64,000 bases of DNA from Nocardia amamiensis. GTDB taxonomy: Bacteria > Actinomycetota > Actinomycetes > Mycobacteriales > Mycobacteriaceae. This document shows positions 1-10,633 of the stretch, in pieces (position 1 is the first letter of the stretch; every line of letters starts with the position of its first letter). A model generated the notes under the pieces. That model made no database searches, was not told where the DNA came from, and saw only the letters and a list, made by a program, of their open reading frames with translations. Both the position numbers and the translations under genes were made by a program. The DNA is taken from the NCBI RefSeq assembly GCF_015477605.1, contig NZ_JADLQX010000023.1:1-64000 (forward strand). Reading direction: 5' to 3'.

Positions 1-2159
<2,159 letters not shown>

Positions 2160-2739
2160 GATGCGTCCTTCCAGCGCCTCGCACCGCCCGCGCGTTCGCG
2201 CGGCCGGCACGGTATCTGTTTGTCCTGTGGGCTGTATTTCACATTTACGCACCGTGCCGGAGGCCGCCCGAACATGACTCGACAACAACCGGCAGAAAGC
2301 GGCATGCCGACAGTGCCTCTTCTTACCGTCATTTCATATTTCGAGAGTTGGACAGCACGCGCCCCGGCGCGAAGTCCCTAAATTACACCCGAACTCGACC
2401 GATGTCGAGGAAGACAAACAAATAGACACCTGAATTCCGGCGCCTTCCCATATTGATGATGACATCTCAATATGTCATCCGTCAAGTCTATTAGCGGTAA
2501 TCCGCCAATGCGCATTGATAGTCCCCGGACCGGACGTTATCCCGCGCTTGCCTTCGACCATCTGTCATCTGCGGCGTGGGACGGCACGTGCCGGTCCGGC
2601 GGTGTCCCTGAGGTGTGCAGGCGGGATCGCTACGGCGGCGGGACGAGTTCCGCAATGGTGCCCACACCATGCTGATACTGCACGGTGACCGACCGCCGAG
2701 TGTGCCGTGGCCAGCGATCTCTGGACACGGCATCTGTGC
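2160..2739 (-). promoter_or_regulatory. Long upstream region of rpoB2 with interleaved palindromes
   Basis: I see no convincing gene here. The stretch 2330-2520 is clearly more AT-rich than its surroundings. At 2449-2479 two perfect 8-bp inverted repeats are interlocked: CATATTGA/TCAATATG with a 10-nt spacer (2449-2474) and GATGACAT/ATGTCATC with a 6-nt spacer (2458-2479). They could be a regulator operator or alternative RNA hairpins in the rpoB2 leader. Promoter elements were not assigned. Confidence 0.45.
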
Positions 2740-3225
2740 TCAGCTCAGTGTGAACGTCGCCGTACCCGAGAGCTGCTCCATATCTCTGTCGTTCGAGTCC
2801 AGCGCGACGATCCGAGCCTCCACCCGGCCGACGCCCGGCGCCGTGCCGAAACCGACGATCACGCCGTCCACCGTGTTTTGGACGACACCGTTCACGACGC
2901 GGTGCTGCTGCCCGTCCGCGTACCCGGTATCCAGGTTCTTGAAGCGCACAGCGACCTTCCAGTCCGAGCAGCTGTCCCCGGTCTGGGTGACCTTCACCCG
3001 CACGCCGAACGAGCCGGGCTTCTCCTGCCGCACGGTGACCGCGTCGATGATCGCGGAACAGCTGGTCGGCACCAGGCGCGTCAGGGTCGGCGAGAACGGA
3101 AAGCCTGGGTCATGCGGAATGGCGGTAGACGGCGCTGCGAGCCCGACCACCCCGGCGGCAGTCACCGCTGCGATGACACCGGCACGGGCCGAAAAGCGTT
3201 GCAGCTGCTTGGGATTCAGAGTCAT
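2740..3225 (-). CDS. Small secreted protein of unknown function
   Basis: The 161-residue product has a typical Sec signal peptide: a positively charged start (MTLNPKQLQRFSAR), a hydrophobic alanine/valine-rich core and a likely AXA-type cleavage near residue 35 (PSTA-IPHD). The mature part is about 125 residues and has two cysteines (in TSCSAI and GDSCSDW) that could form one disulfide. The rest is rich in V, G and T and looks like a compact beta-sandwich. I do not recognise the family. It lies about 580 bp upstream of rpoB2 on the same strand, and nothing links the two. Confidence 0.7.
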   Translation of the reverse strand: MTLNPKQLQRFSARAGVIAAVTAAGVVGLAAPSTAIPHDPGFPFSPTLTRLVPTSCSAIIDAVTVRQEKPGSFGVRVKVTQTGDSCSDWKVAVRFKNLDTGYADGQQHRVVNGVVQNTVDGVIVGFGTAPGVGRVEARIVALDSNDRDMEQLSGTATFTLS

Positions 3226-3543
3226 GACTGGTTTGTCGGGTCACCGGCAGCCGTTGTTACCACAATAGTTCGTTAGTGAAATCACTGTAACGTCCGGAAT
3301 AGATGCAGTTGATCATCTCCTCGACCAGGACCGAAAGCCGTTACAGCTCTGGCCCTCTCAGCTCCACCGCTGATCCGAAGACAACGGCGACTGTTCCAGC
3401 CCGCCGACATCCCAGTCGACCTCACGAATGTCCGAGAGTGCCGATGTGCGGACGCATTGACGGACGGTCGCCCGTCGCGATCGCCGTCATCCTCGGCTTG
3501 GTCATTTCTAGCGACCGTGGAGCAAAAGTCACCGGTTCAGGGC
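3226..3543. other. Intergenic, no gene seen
   Basis: No convincing coding region is present. A short inverted repeat AGTGA-AA-TCACT lies at 3275-3286, 50 bp upstream of the secreted-protein gene, and could be a regulatory site for it. Confidence 0.4.
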
Positions 3544-4434
3544 CTATCGCTGTGTGGCCGGTTTTGCGAGCAGCTCGATCAGTGCCGTGATGCTCTGCTC
3601 ACCGCGGCCGTCGGCTACCGCTCGACGCAGCAGGTCGTGCATCGGTGCGTGCCAGGACATGTCGAGGCCCGACTCCGTCCCGAGCTGCTCGTCATCGGCG
3701 ATCGCGGCGTGGAACAGTGCGATCGAAGAGCCGAGCCGGGTGTAGTCCCTGGCATCGATCTCCTCGGCCATGACCGGCAGTAGCGACTCGATCATCTGTA
3801 GCCACTTGGCCGAATAGGGCACCATCGTGCGGGCCGCCAGACCGCGCGCGGCCAGAATCGCCGCGCCTTCGAAGAAGCCGAGCAGTGCGGGCAGCAACGT
3901 GGCGCCCACGGCGGATTCGTAGAGGGCGGCCAGGTCCGGTTCGGCGCCCAGGTAGACGAGGTCGCCGCCGAGTACCCGCAGCGTCTGCGCGTGCTCGTCG
4001 AAGGCGGCCTGCTCGCCGCCGAAATACAACCACGTGTCCGGCTTGCCCACGGCCGAGGGCACGTTCTTGATCGCGCCGCCGAGGAAGCGCGCCCCCTGAT
4101 CGGCTGCCCACTGCGCCAATTCTTTTGCGTGGGAGGGTGTTCCGCTATTGAGGGTGACGAGCGTGCGTCCGCTGAGCCCCACTCCCACCGGAGCCAGGCT
4201 GTCGTGGGTCGCTCGGAATGTGGTCATGCACGCGATGATCACCGGGCTGGCGGCGATGGCATCGGCGATGGCGAGTTGCTGCTTCGCACCCGCGGCCACC
4301 AACGGAGCCGCCCGGTGCGGGCTGCGGTTCCACACGGTGGTCGGATGCCCTGCCGCGAGGAAGGCTTCAGCGAGCGCGCGGCCCATCGACCCGGTGCCGA
4401 GCACGGTCACCGAGGTGCGTTCCCGATCGATCAT
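3544..4434 (-). CDS. NAD(P)-dependent imine-reductase-like oxidoreductase
   Basis: The product belongs to the beta-hydroxyacid dehydrogenase/imine reductase (IRED) group, cytosolic enzymes that reduce C=N or C=O bonds with NADPH. The N-terminal Rossmann motif GTGSMG (about residues 12-17) is followed after the second strand by WNRSPHR, whose Asn-Arg pair is typical of NADP binding. The C-terminal half is all-helical, as in the IRED dimerisation domain. I placed the start at the ATG at 4434, giving 296 residues, the usual IRED length; a longer reading frame upstream is low-complexity and unlike the family. The physiological substrate cannot be told from sequence. Confidence 0.8.
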   Translation of the reverse strand: MIDRERTSVTVLGTGSMGRALAEAFLAAGHPTTVWNRSPHRAAPLVAAGAKQQLAIADAIAASPVIIACMTTFRATHDSLAPVGVGLSGRTLVTLNSGTPSHAKELAQWAADQGARFLGGAIKNVPSAVGKPDTWLYFGGEQAAFDEHAQTLRVLGGDLVYLGAEPDLAALYESAVGATLLPALLGFFEGAAILAARGLAARTMVPYSAKWLQMIESLLPVMAEEIDARDYTRLGSSIALFHAAIADDEQLGTESGLDMSWHAPMHDLLRRAVADGRGEQSITALIELLAKPATQR

Positions 4435-4784
4435 TTGCGACTCCAATTCCAGACAAATGCGGACCGAGTCTGTGTGCGTCTGAGTAGTCGGGACAAGTAC
4501 GCACTTTCCAAGGCAGTTACATACGTTCAGGTAATCGGCCAGGTCGCGACGGCCAGCACGCCGCGCGATATGACCGGAGTCACTGTCGGCACTCGAGGTC
4601 GCGCGTTCGGCGTACCGCGCGACCAGCGGACCCCCGGCGGCGCAGGCGGGCGACGACGGCCGGATGCTCACTACCGCTGATGAGTGAGAGCCCGACGAAC
4701 AGACCCGCAACCGCCTGCGCCTCCGGCGGAGACCATTTCGCCGCGCGGTTCGCGTCATCGACAGCACGCCTGGTTGTGCGGTCG
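4435..4784. other. Intergenic, no recognisable gene
   Basis: This gap separates the IRED-like gene from the multicopper oxidase gene. Open frames exist on both strands but are Arg/Ser-rich and match nothing I know. IRED genes often sit beside an HxlR or TetR regulator, but I found no intact regulator here. Confidence 0.4.
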
Positions 4785-6749
4785 TCAGTGGTTATGGCTC
4801 GAGCCGACTGCGTGCATCCCGCCGAATGGAGTTGTGACACCGTCGTAGCGCAATTGCAGCATCATCCCCTGATGGGCGTGAGACAGGTTGTGGCAGTGGT
4901 TCATCCAGATGCCCGGATTCGAGGCCCGGAACGCGACCTCCCATACCTGTCCAGGACGAACGTCGAAGGTGTCGACCCACAGTGGGCTGCCCGACGACGG
5001 CGTCCCGTCCCTGGACAGGATCAGCACCGGATGACCGTGCAGATGCCAGGGGTGGGTCTCGCGGCTCCGGTTGACCACGGTGAACCGGACGATATCGCCT
5101 TCGGCGACGAGCTGATCGGGGATCGACGGGTGTCCGCGGCCGTTGACGGTGTGCGCGTATGCCGGTGATCCGTCGACCATGGCCATCCCGCGGTCGAGAA
5201 CCAGGGTGAAGTGCCGGTCGGCAACGCCTGTTCGCAACGTGACAGGGACCGCGGATCCGTAGGTCAGCAGGTCGAGTTCGGGCCATCCCGCGGTGTCCCG
5301 CATGGCGGGCTCGTCGTCAGAGGCACCGGCCTGGGGCCGCAACCACACTGTGGCGGCGCGGTCGTCGAGTACCAGTGCCACGGACGTGCTCGGCATTGCG
5401 AACACGAGGTCGTAGCGCCCGCCTGCGGGCAGCCGCAGCCCGGTCCGGCTGATGTCGCCGGGCTGCTCGAGGTCGCGGCCGTCCACCGCGGCCACCCGGA
5501 ACGACGTGCCCGCCAGCGCGAACCTGTGCGGATCGGAATCGGTGTTGATCAGCCGCAGCCGTACCGCGGTACCCGGCCGTGCGATGTGTTCGCCGCCGCC
5601 CGAGATCGTGGCGGTGCCGTCGAAGGTGTGCACGAGCAGAGTGAGATCCAATGATTCCGTGTCGGATTCATCGCGAGGTTTTACGACAAGGGCACCGTAG
5701 AGGCCCCGGCGTACACCGACGTGAGACGCGTAATGCGTGTGATACCAGTAGGTTCCCACTTGTTCGGCGCGGAATCGGTAGACGAACTCGCCGCCGGGTG
5801 CCACGACGTCCTGGGTGATGCCCGCCGCACCGTCCTCCCCGCACGGCACGTCGTAGCCGTGCCAGTGCAAGGTCACTCCGTCACCGATATCGTGATTGAC
5901 CAGTGTGACCTCGATCAGATCGCCCTGGGTGGCAGTGATCGGCGGACCGGGCACCGTACCGCCGAAGGTCCATGCGTCGATCTCGCCTCCGGACTCCAAG
6001 CCCACGGTGGATTTCCGGGCGACCAACACGTGTTCGCGCCGAATGCCGCCCGGTGCCGGTGTGTCGGCGCCACGCAGTTCGGTTACCGATACAGCCGCGT
6101 GCGACGCCGGACCCGGACCACCTCCGTCTGCCACCGACGCGCCGGGCCGCACCGACAGGCCGACGCCGGTACCGGCCGCGCCGACCACAACCACCCCACC
6201 GGCAACGCCGAGGAAGCGACGGCGCGAAACCTCCGGCCCGGCCGAATCGGCGTCCGGTTCCTCGACCGGGTTCGGTGTCGCGAGCACCAGCGCGGTCAGC
6301 AGCGCGCCCGCGAGCACCAGCGCGATAGTGATCAGCGCGATGCCGACGGTGAGGGGGTATCCGACGAGGAAGGTCACCACGAAACCTGCCAACGCGACGT
6401 AAGCGGCGGTGAGCAGCGCGACGACGCCTGCGGCATCGATGGTTTCCGGCCGCTGGTCATCCGTGACTTGCGCGAGCAGCCGTGGTCCGGCCAGCACCGC
6501 GGCGGCCAGCGCGGCCACCGCGAGCATCGGCAGCCCGAGCAGCACCTTCTCCTGGACGAACCACCAACCTCGACCGGCCAGCACCGTCACCGGCGCGGCC
6601 CTGGCCGACGTCACCAGCAGGGCCACGACCAGGAAAGCCAGGGCGGGCCTGGCACGGCGCAGCGCCATGATGGCGCCTGCCGCGAACCACGCGACGACGC
6701 TCAGCAATGCGAGGGCATGGTCTAAGACCATCCAGGTGGCTGTCGTCAT
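4785..6749 (-). CDS. Membrane-anchored multicopper oxidase
   Basis: The 654-residue protein joins a membrane domain of about five hydrophobic spans (residues 1-160) to an extracytoplasmic multicopper oxidase. A twin-arginine-like motif SRRRFLG follows at about 175-181. All four copper-binding signatures are visible: HWHGYD, WYHTHY, HPWHLHGH and HCHNLSHAHQGM. The C-terminus is His-rich (SSHNH). Such enzymes oxidise Cu(I), metals or phenols with reduction of O2 to water. The fused N-terminal spans are unusual compared with CueO-type proteins and probably keep the oxidase at the membrane. It overlaps the upstream small membrane protein gene by 4 bp (ATGA), so the two are translationally coupled. 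The substrate is unknown. Confidence 0.9.
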   Translation of the reverse strand: MTTATWMVLDHALALLSVVAWFAAGAIMALRRARPALAFLVVALLVTSARAAPVTVLAGRGWWFVQEKVLLGLPMLAVAALAAAVLAGPRLLAQVTDDQRPETIDAAGVVALLTAAYVALAGFVVTFLVGYPLTVGIALITIALVLAGALLTALVLATPNPVEEPDADSAGPEVSRRRFLGVAGGVVVVGAAGTGVGLSVRPGASVADGGGPGPASHAAVSVTELRGADTPAPGGIRREHVLVARKSTVGLESGGEIDAWTFGGTVPGPPITATQGDLIEVTLVNHDIGDGVTLHWHGYDVPCGEDGAAGITQDVVAPGGEFVYRFRAEQVGTYWYHTHYASHVGVRRGLYGALVVKPRDESDTESLDLTLLVHTFDGTATISGGGEHIARPGTAVRLRLINTDSDPHRFALAGTSFRVAAVDGRDLEQPGDISRTGLRLPAGGRYDLVFAMPSTSVALVLDDRAATVWLRPQAGASDDEPAMRDTAGWPELDLLTYGSAVPVTLRTGVADRHFTLVLDRGMAMVDGSPAYAHTVNGRGHPSIPDQLVAEGDIVRFTVVNRSRETHPWHLHGHPVLILSRDGTPSSGSPLWVDTFDVRPGQVWEVAFRASNPGIWMNHCHNLSHAHQGMMLQLRYDGVTTPFGGMHAVGSSHNH

Positions 6750-7159
6750 GACGCCGTGCGCGCGGATTCGGCCGGTTTCCGCGAAATCTTGTGCGATTGC
6801 CGCACGATCATCCCGATCACGGCGATGATGGCCAGCCCGTTGATCGCGTGCACGCCGAAGACGAAATGGCTGCTCGAGCCATCACCCAACGATTTGGCGA
6901 CTTCCCGGATCACCGACTGACCGATCACCAACCCGGTGACCAGTCCGGCCAGCCCGATGATCCGTCCCGGCATCCGGGCGACGGCGGCGGCGATCGTGAT
7001 CACGAGCGCGAAGAGGAGGATCGCGTATCCGAGTGTGCGATGCGGCTGGAAGGATTCCTCGACGGGCGCGTTGTCGAACGCACCGCTGGCGGCCAGATAG
7101 AACTGGGCGATGACGGCGAGCAGCAGCACGGCCGCCAGGCCGGTGAAGGCTTTTTTCAT
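6746..7159 (-). CDS. Small four-span membrane protein (DUF6220-like), partner of the copper oxidase
   Basis: The product is about 137 residues with four hydrophobic spans and conserved His residues (PHRTLGY, FGVHAINGL), a layout seen in small haem- or quinone-associated membrane proteins. I assign it to DUF6220 with moderate confidence. A GTG at 7174 is also possible, but I prefer the ATG at 7159. The duplicated promoter upstream of the esterase (9373-9450) ends exactly 33 nt before that gene's ATG, and the same spacing here points to 7159. It is the first gene of an operon with the multicopper oxidase, so it may anchor it or exchange electrons with it. Confidence 0.75.
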   Translation of the reverse strand: MKKAFTGLAAVLLLAVIAQFYLAASGAFDNAPVEESFQPHRTLGYAILLFALVITIAAAVARMPGRIIGLAGLVTGLVIGQSVIREVAKSLGDGSSSHFVFGVHAINGLAIIAVIGMIVRQSHKISRKPAESARTAS

Positions 7160-7192
7160 GCTGTGAATCGTCACGGCGGCCAGGCATACTCG

Positions 7193-7270
7193 GCTTCCGG
7201 CAGCGGGAGTCGCTGTCTACGCGAATACGCGTACGAGAATCGCGATCGGCTGCGTCGGTCGTCGTAGCCG
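7193..7270 (-). promoter_or_regulatory. Promoter/operator copy 1 of a duplicated 78-bp element
   Basis: Read on the minus strand, these 78 bp match 9373-9450 (plus strand) at 67 positions (86%), and weaker similarity continues to the start codons. The centre is a perfect inverted repeat, TACGCG-TATT-CGCGTA (7218-7233). The element drives the membrane protein/oxidase operon leftward and also lies upstream of the histidine kinase gene on the right. The inverted repeat is a good candidate binding site for the neighbouring LuxR-type response regulator. Confidence 0.7.
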
Positions 7271-7323
7271 ATCGAGTGTCCGGGCAGGAGCGCGAGCACT
7301 CGCGGATGCCGTACGCTCACGGC

Positions 7324-8544
7324 ATGGTTCAACGGGCGGCGTCACGGCAGCTTTCTGCCTGGTTCTCGCGTCGGCCCGCCTGGTTCTCGGATGTTCTGCT
7401 GGCGCTGTTCGTTACCGCGATCCAGGTTCAGAGTGCCGCGATCCCGGTGCCGCTCGAGCCGGTCTCGACGCCGGTCTCGGGCTTCGGATATGCGCTGCTG
7501 ATCGTGAGTGGTGTGGCCGTCGCCGCCCGCCGCCGGTCGCCTGTCCTGATGTTCCTGGTCACGGCGGTGGCCAGCCTGATCTATTTCGGTCACGACTTCC
7601 CCGACCGGGCTTCCTATCTCGCACTCTTCGTCGCCCTGTACACCCTCGCCGCGTACGGCGATGGTCGGCGATCGCTGATGATCGCCGGTGCTGGCATCAC
7701 GGTTCTCGCCGTCGGCTGGCTGATCGCGGCAGCGGATGTGGAACCGCTCGTGGCCATCGGCTGGGTGTTCTTCCGGATCGGCGCGTCGGTGATCAGCACG
7801 ATACTCGGTGAATCCGTCCGATCCCGCCGAGTCATCGCCGCCGATGCGGAAGAACGGGCTGAACTGGCCGAACGGTCCCGCGACGAGGAAGCCAGGGCGC
7901 GCGTCGACGCGGAACGGCTGCGGATCGCCCGCGAAGTCCACGACACCGTCGCCCACGCGATCGCCATCATCAACGTGCAGTCCGGTGTCACCGCACACGT
8001 GCTCGACAAGCGACCGGAACAGGCCCGCGAAGCATTGCGCACCATCGAGCAGACCAGTTCGCGGGCACTCCGCGAGATGCGAGCCATCCTCGGTGTGCTG
8101 CGCGACGGCGACGAGCGCGAACCCTACCCCGGTCTCGATCAGATCGACGAACTCGTCGGCAAGGCCCGCGATGCGGGGCTCGACATCGCTTTCGAGCAGA
8201 CTTCCCCGGTGACGCCGCTACCGAGCGCGGTCGGCAGCGCGGCGTACCGCATCGTGCAGGAATCGATCACCAACGTGATCCGCCACGTCGGCCCGACCCG
8301 GGTGACGGTGGCGCTCGAACCCGGCATCGATGCCTTGCGGATACGGGTGATCGATCAGGGCCGCCGCGACCCCGCGCACATCCCGGCCCGCGCCGCCGGC
8401 TCCCCTGCGACCGGCCGCGGGATCGTCGGAATGCGCGAACGCTGCCAGCTGCTCGGCGGTGAACTCGACGCTACGTCGCGTCCCGACGGCGGGTTCGAGG
8501 TCACTGCCCGGTTGCCGCTCGCCCCGGTCGGATCCCGCTTGTGA
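7324..8544 (+). CDS. Two-component sensor histidine kinase (NarL/LuxR partner type)
   Basis: This membrane kinase has about five N-terminal transmembrane spans (residues 20-165) and no large extracellular sensor, as in DesK-type kinases that read the membrane or act through small ligands. A short coiled-coil linker rich in E and R (170-200) leads to a HisKA_3 domain with phospho-acceptor His206 in the motif REVHDTVAH. The HATPase domain shows the N-box (QESITNVIRH) and G-box (GRGIVGM). I preferred the ATG at 7324; in-frame GTG 7276 and ATG 7306 would add up to 16 residues. Its stop overlaps the response regulator start (GTGA), so the two are coupled. Confidence 0.9.
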   Translation: MVQRAASRQLSAWFSRRPAWFSDVLLALFVTAIQVQSAAIPVPLEPVSTPVSGFGYALLIVSGVAVAARRRSPVLMFLVTAVASLIYFGHDFPDRASYLALFVALYTLAAYGDGRRSLMIAGAGITVLAVGWLIAAADVEPLVAIGWVFFRIGASVISTILGESVRSRRVIAADAEERAELAERSRDEEARARVDAERLRIAREVHDTVAHAIAIINVQSGVTAHVLDKRPEQAREALRTIEQTSSRALREMRAILGVLRDGDEREPYPGLDQIDELVGKARDAGLDIAFEQTSPVTPLPSAVGSAAYRIVQESITNVIRHVGPTRVTVALEPGIDALRIRVIDQGRRDPAHIPARAAGSPATGRGIVGMRERCQLLGGELDATSRPDGGFEVTARLPLAPVGSRL

Positions 8545-9218
8545 ACTCCACGCCACCGATCAAGGTACTGCTCGCCGACGATGAACGTCTGGTCCGTTCC
8601 GGCTTCAAAGTCCTGCTCGACCTGGAAGACGACATCACGGTGGTCGGCGAAGCCACCACTGGCGCGGAGGCCGTCGAAATGGCCCGCGCCACCCGGCCGG
8701 ACGTCGTCCTGATGGACATCCGCATGCCACGGCTGGACGGGATACGCGCCACCGCCCAGATCGCCGAAGCCAACGGGATGGAGCGGGTCAAGGTCCTCAT
8801 CCTCACCACGTACGACACCGACGAGAACGTCTTCGATGCCTTGCAGGCGGGCGCGAGCGGGTTCTTGCTCAAGGACGCGGGCCCAGCCGAACTCCTGCAC
8901 GCCATCCGGGTGATCGCGGCCGGTGACGCGCTGCTCGCACCCCGGATCACCCGCCGCCTCATCAGCCAGTTCACCGCGCAGCGCAGGGCGGCCAAGTCCG
9001 CCGAGGACCGGCTCGCGGTGCTGACCGACCGTGAGCGCGAAGTACTGGCCCTGGTGGGGCAGGGCATGAGCAATGACGAGATCGGCGCCGCGTTGTTTCT
9101 CAGTCCGGCCACCGCACGCACGCATGTCAGCCGTGCGATGGTGAAACTAGGTGCGCGCGACCGTGCGCAGCTGGTCGTCATCGCCTACCAGACCGGGCTG
9201 AGTGATTTCACCCCGTAG
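8541..9218 (+). CDS. LuxR/NarL-family response regulator
   Basis: The 225-residue regulator has a receiver domain at residues 8-125 with acidic pocket LADDE, phospho-acceptor Asp59 (VVLMDIRMP), conserved Thr (ILTTY) and Lys (LLKDAG). A C-terminal LuxR helix-turn-helix (about 155-215, LTDREREVLALVGQGMSNDE) follows. The GTG start overlaps the kinase stop codon. It is the natural partner of the upstream kinase. The paired palindromes at 7218-7233 and 9410-9425 flank this gene pair, so control of the copper-oxidase operon and the esterase is a reasonable inference. Confidence 0.93.
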   Translation: MNSTPPIKVLLADDERLVRSGFKVLLDLEDDITVVGEATTGAEAVEMARATRPDVVLMDIRMPRLDGIRATAQIAEANGMERVKVLILTTYDTDENVFDALQAGASGFLLKDAGPAELLHAIRVIAAGDALLAPRITRRLISQFTAQRRAAKSAEDRLAVLTDREREVLALVGQGMSNDEIGAALFLSPATARTHVSRAMVKLGARDRAQLVVIAYQTGLSDFTP

Positions 9219-9372
9219 CGATGAGCGGTTCATCCGTCCCGAGCGGAACCGACAGCCATGAGCACGATGCGCGCACACATGAGATATCGCTCTGCGTCAG
9301 AGAATTGGCGCAGGAACCGCTTCGACAACGACGTACTCCTTGCAAATGTCCGGTAGTCGTTCAACGGCTGGC

Positions 9373-9450
9373 CGGCTACGACGACTGACGCAGTCGATCG
9401 CACTCTTCGTACGCGTATTCACGTAGACAGCGACTCCTTTCGCCGGAAGC
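9373..9450 (+). promoter_or_regulatory. Promoter/operator copy 2 of a duplicated 78-bp element
   Basis: This copy faces the esterase gene and matches the reverse complement of 7193-7270 at 67 of 78 positions. Its core repeat TACGCG-TATT-CACGTA (9410-9425) has one mismatch relative to the perfect palindrome in copy 1. The distance from the element's end to the ATG is 33 nt, equal to copy 1 measured to the ATG at 7159. This indicates a true duplication including the leader. Confidence 0.7.
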
Positions 9451-9483
9451 GCGGCATGCCCGGCGGGCGCGACCATCGACGGC

Positions 9484-10407
9484 ATGATCATGGATCCCGA
9501 ACTCGAAGCATTCGTCCCGTTCTTCCCTCCGGCCGACCTGAGCGACCCGATCACCGCCCGCGAGAACCTCGCCAAGCTCGCCGCCGCGATACCGGTACCG
9601 GACACCGCGAACCTGGAGATCGAAAACCACACGGTGCCCGCCGATTTCGACGTGCCGGTGCGGATCTATCGGTCGCACGGCGCGCAGGGCGCCATCGTGT
9701 GGCTGCACGGCGGCGGGTTCGTCATGGGTGATGTGGACACCGAACATCCGTGGGCCGCGCGGCTCGCCAACGCCTCCGGCGCGACAGTGATCTCAGTGGA
9801 CTACCGCTTGGCGCCCGAACACCCCTTCCCCGCCGCGCACGATGACGTCTACGCGGTGCTGACCTGGGCGGCCGAGCACGCGTCGCAGCTCGGCATCGAC
9901 CCGGCGCGAATCGCGATCGGAGGCCACAGCGCCGGCGCGGGGATCGCGGCCGCGGTGGCGTTGCGGGCGCGTGACCAGCAAGGGCCGCCGATCCGCTTCC
10001 AGCTGCTCAACCAAGCCGTCCTCGATGACCGGCAGCAGACATGGTCGGCGCGGCATTTCACCGATACGCCGTTCCTGACCCGCGACAAAGTCGCCCAGAT
10101 GTGGGGACACTACCTGGGTTCCACTCCCGCCACGCCGTACGCCGCCCCGGCCAGGGCCACCGAACTGTCCGGACTGCCACCCGCCTACATCGCCACCGCG
10201 GAGTTCTGTCCGAACCGCGACGAAGACGTCGACTACGCACTGCGCCTGCTGCATGCGGGAGTGCCGGTCGAGCTGCACCAGTGGCCGGGCACGTTCCACG
10301 GATCGCAGGCGATCCTGTCCGCCGAGGTGTCCCAGCGGCAGAACGCCGAACTCGCCGCCGTACTACGTCGCGCCCTGGCCGGAGATGCGAACCACCGACC
10401 AATCTAG
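9484..10407 (+). CDS. HSL-family alpha/beta hydrolase (esterase/lipase)
   Basis: The 307-residue cytosolic protein belongs to the hormone-sensitive-lipase family of carboxylesterases. The oxyanion-hole motif HGGGF and the nucleophile elbow GHSAGAG are intact, and the catalytic His is likely the one in WPGTFHGS. The family acid motif DPLRDE reads CPNRDED here (about residue 240): the usual catalytic Asp is Cys, so another acidic residue must take over or activity is altered. The start is ATG 9484 (a second ATG follows at 9490). Its promoter is a copy of that of the multicopper oxidase operon, implying co-regulation. Confidence 0.88.
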   Translation: MIMDPELEAFVPFFPPADLSDPITARENLAKLAAAIPVPDTANLEIENHTVPADFDVPVRIYRSHGAQGAIVWLHGGGFVMGDVDTEHPWAARLANASGATVISVDYRLAPEHPFPAAHDDVYAVLTWAAEHASQLGIDPARIAIGGHSAGAGIAAAVALRARDQQGPPIRFQLLNQAVLDDRQQTWSARHFTDTPFLTRDKVAQMWGHYLGSTPATPYAAPARATELSGLPPAYIATAEFCPNRDEDVDYALRLLHAGVPVELHQWPGTFHGSQAILSAEVSQRQNAELAAVLRRALAGDANHRPI

Positions 10408-10410
10408 ACA

Positions 10411-10440
10411 TTGACAAGTTCGCGCGCTCAGCCCTATCTT
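10411..10440 (+). promoter_or_regulatory. Possible sigma-70-like promoter before the ABC operon
   Basis: TTGACA (10411-10416) is followed after 18 nt by TATCTT (10435-10440). The site lies about 195 bp before the first ABC transporter start. No iron-regulator (IdeR/DtxR) box was recognised nearby. The call rests on hexamer match alone. Confidence 0.35.
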
Positions 10441-10633
10441 TCCACTGTCAAGATTTGCTGTCGATCCGCAGGCGACCCGATGGCACCGCCGAGTGCCCAC
10501 GCCGTCGTCACCGCAACCACCCGGCTCACCGGCCGACCGACCGCCTCTGACTGGCTCGATTCCTGAGCGCACACGACCGCACTCGGACTGGCGGCGGCAT
10601 TGCCGCGACGAGATCGACGAAGACAGGAGAACG

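Noticed and set aside
3303..3783. Plus-strand open frames between the secreted protein and the IRED-like gene
   Set aside because: No coding character or ribosome site; the right part is antisense to the IRED-like gene.
4580..4840. Minus-strand open frame upstream of the IRED-like gene as a regulator
   Set aside because: Low-complexity Arg-rich sequence without a helix-turn-helix.
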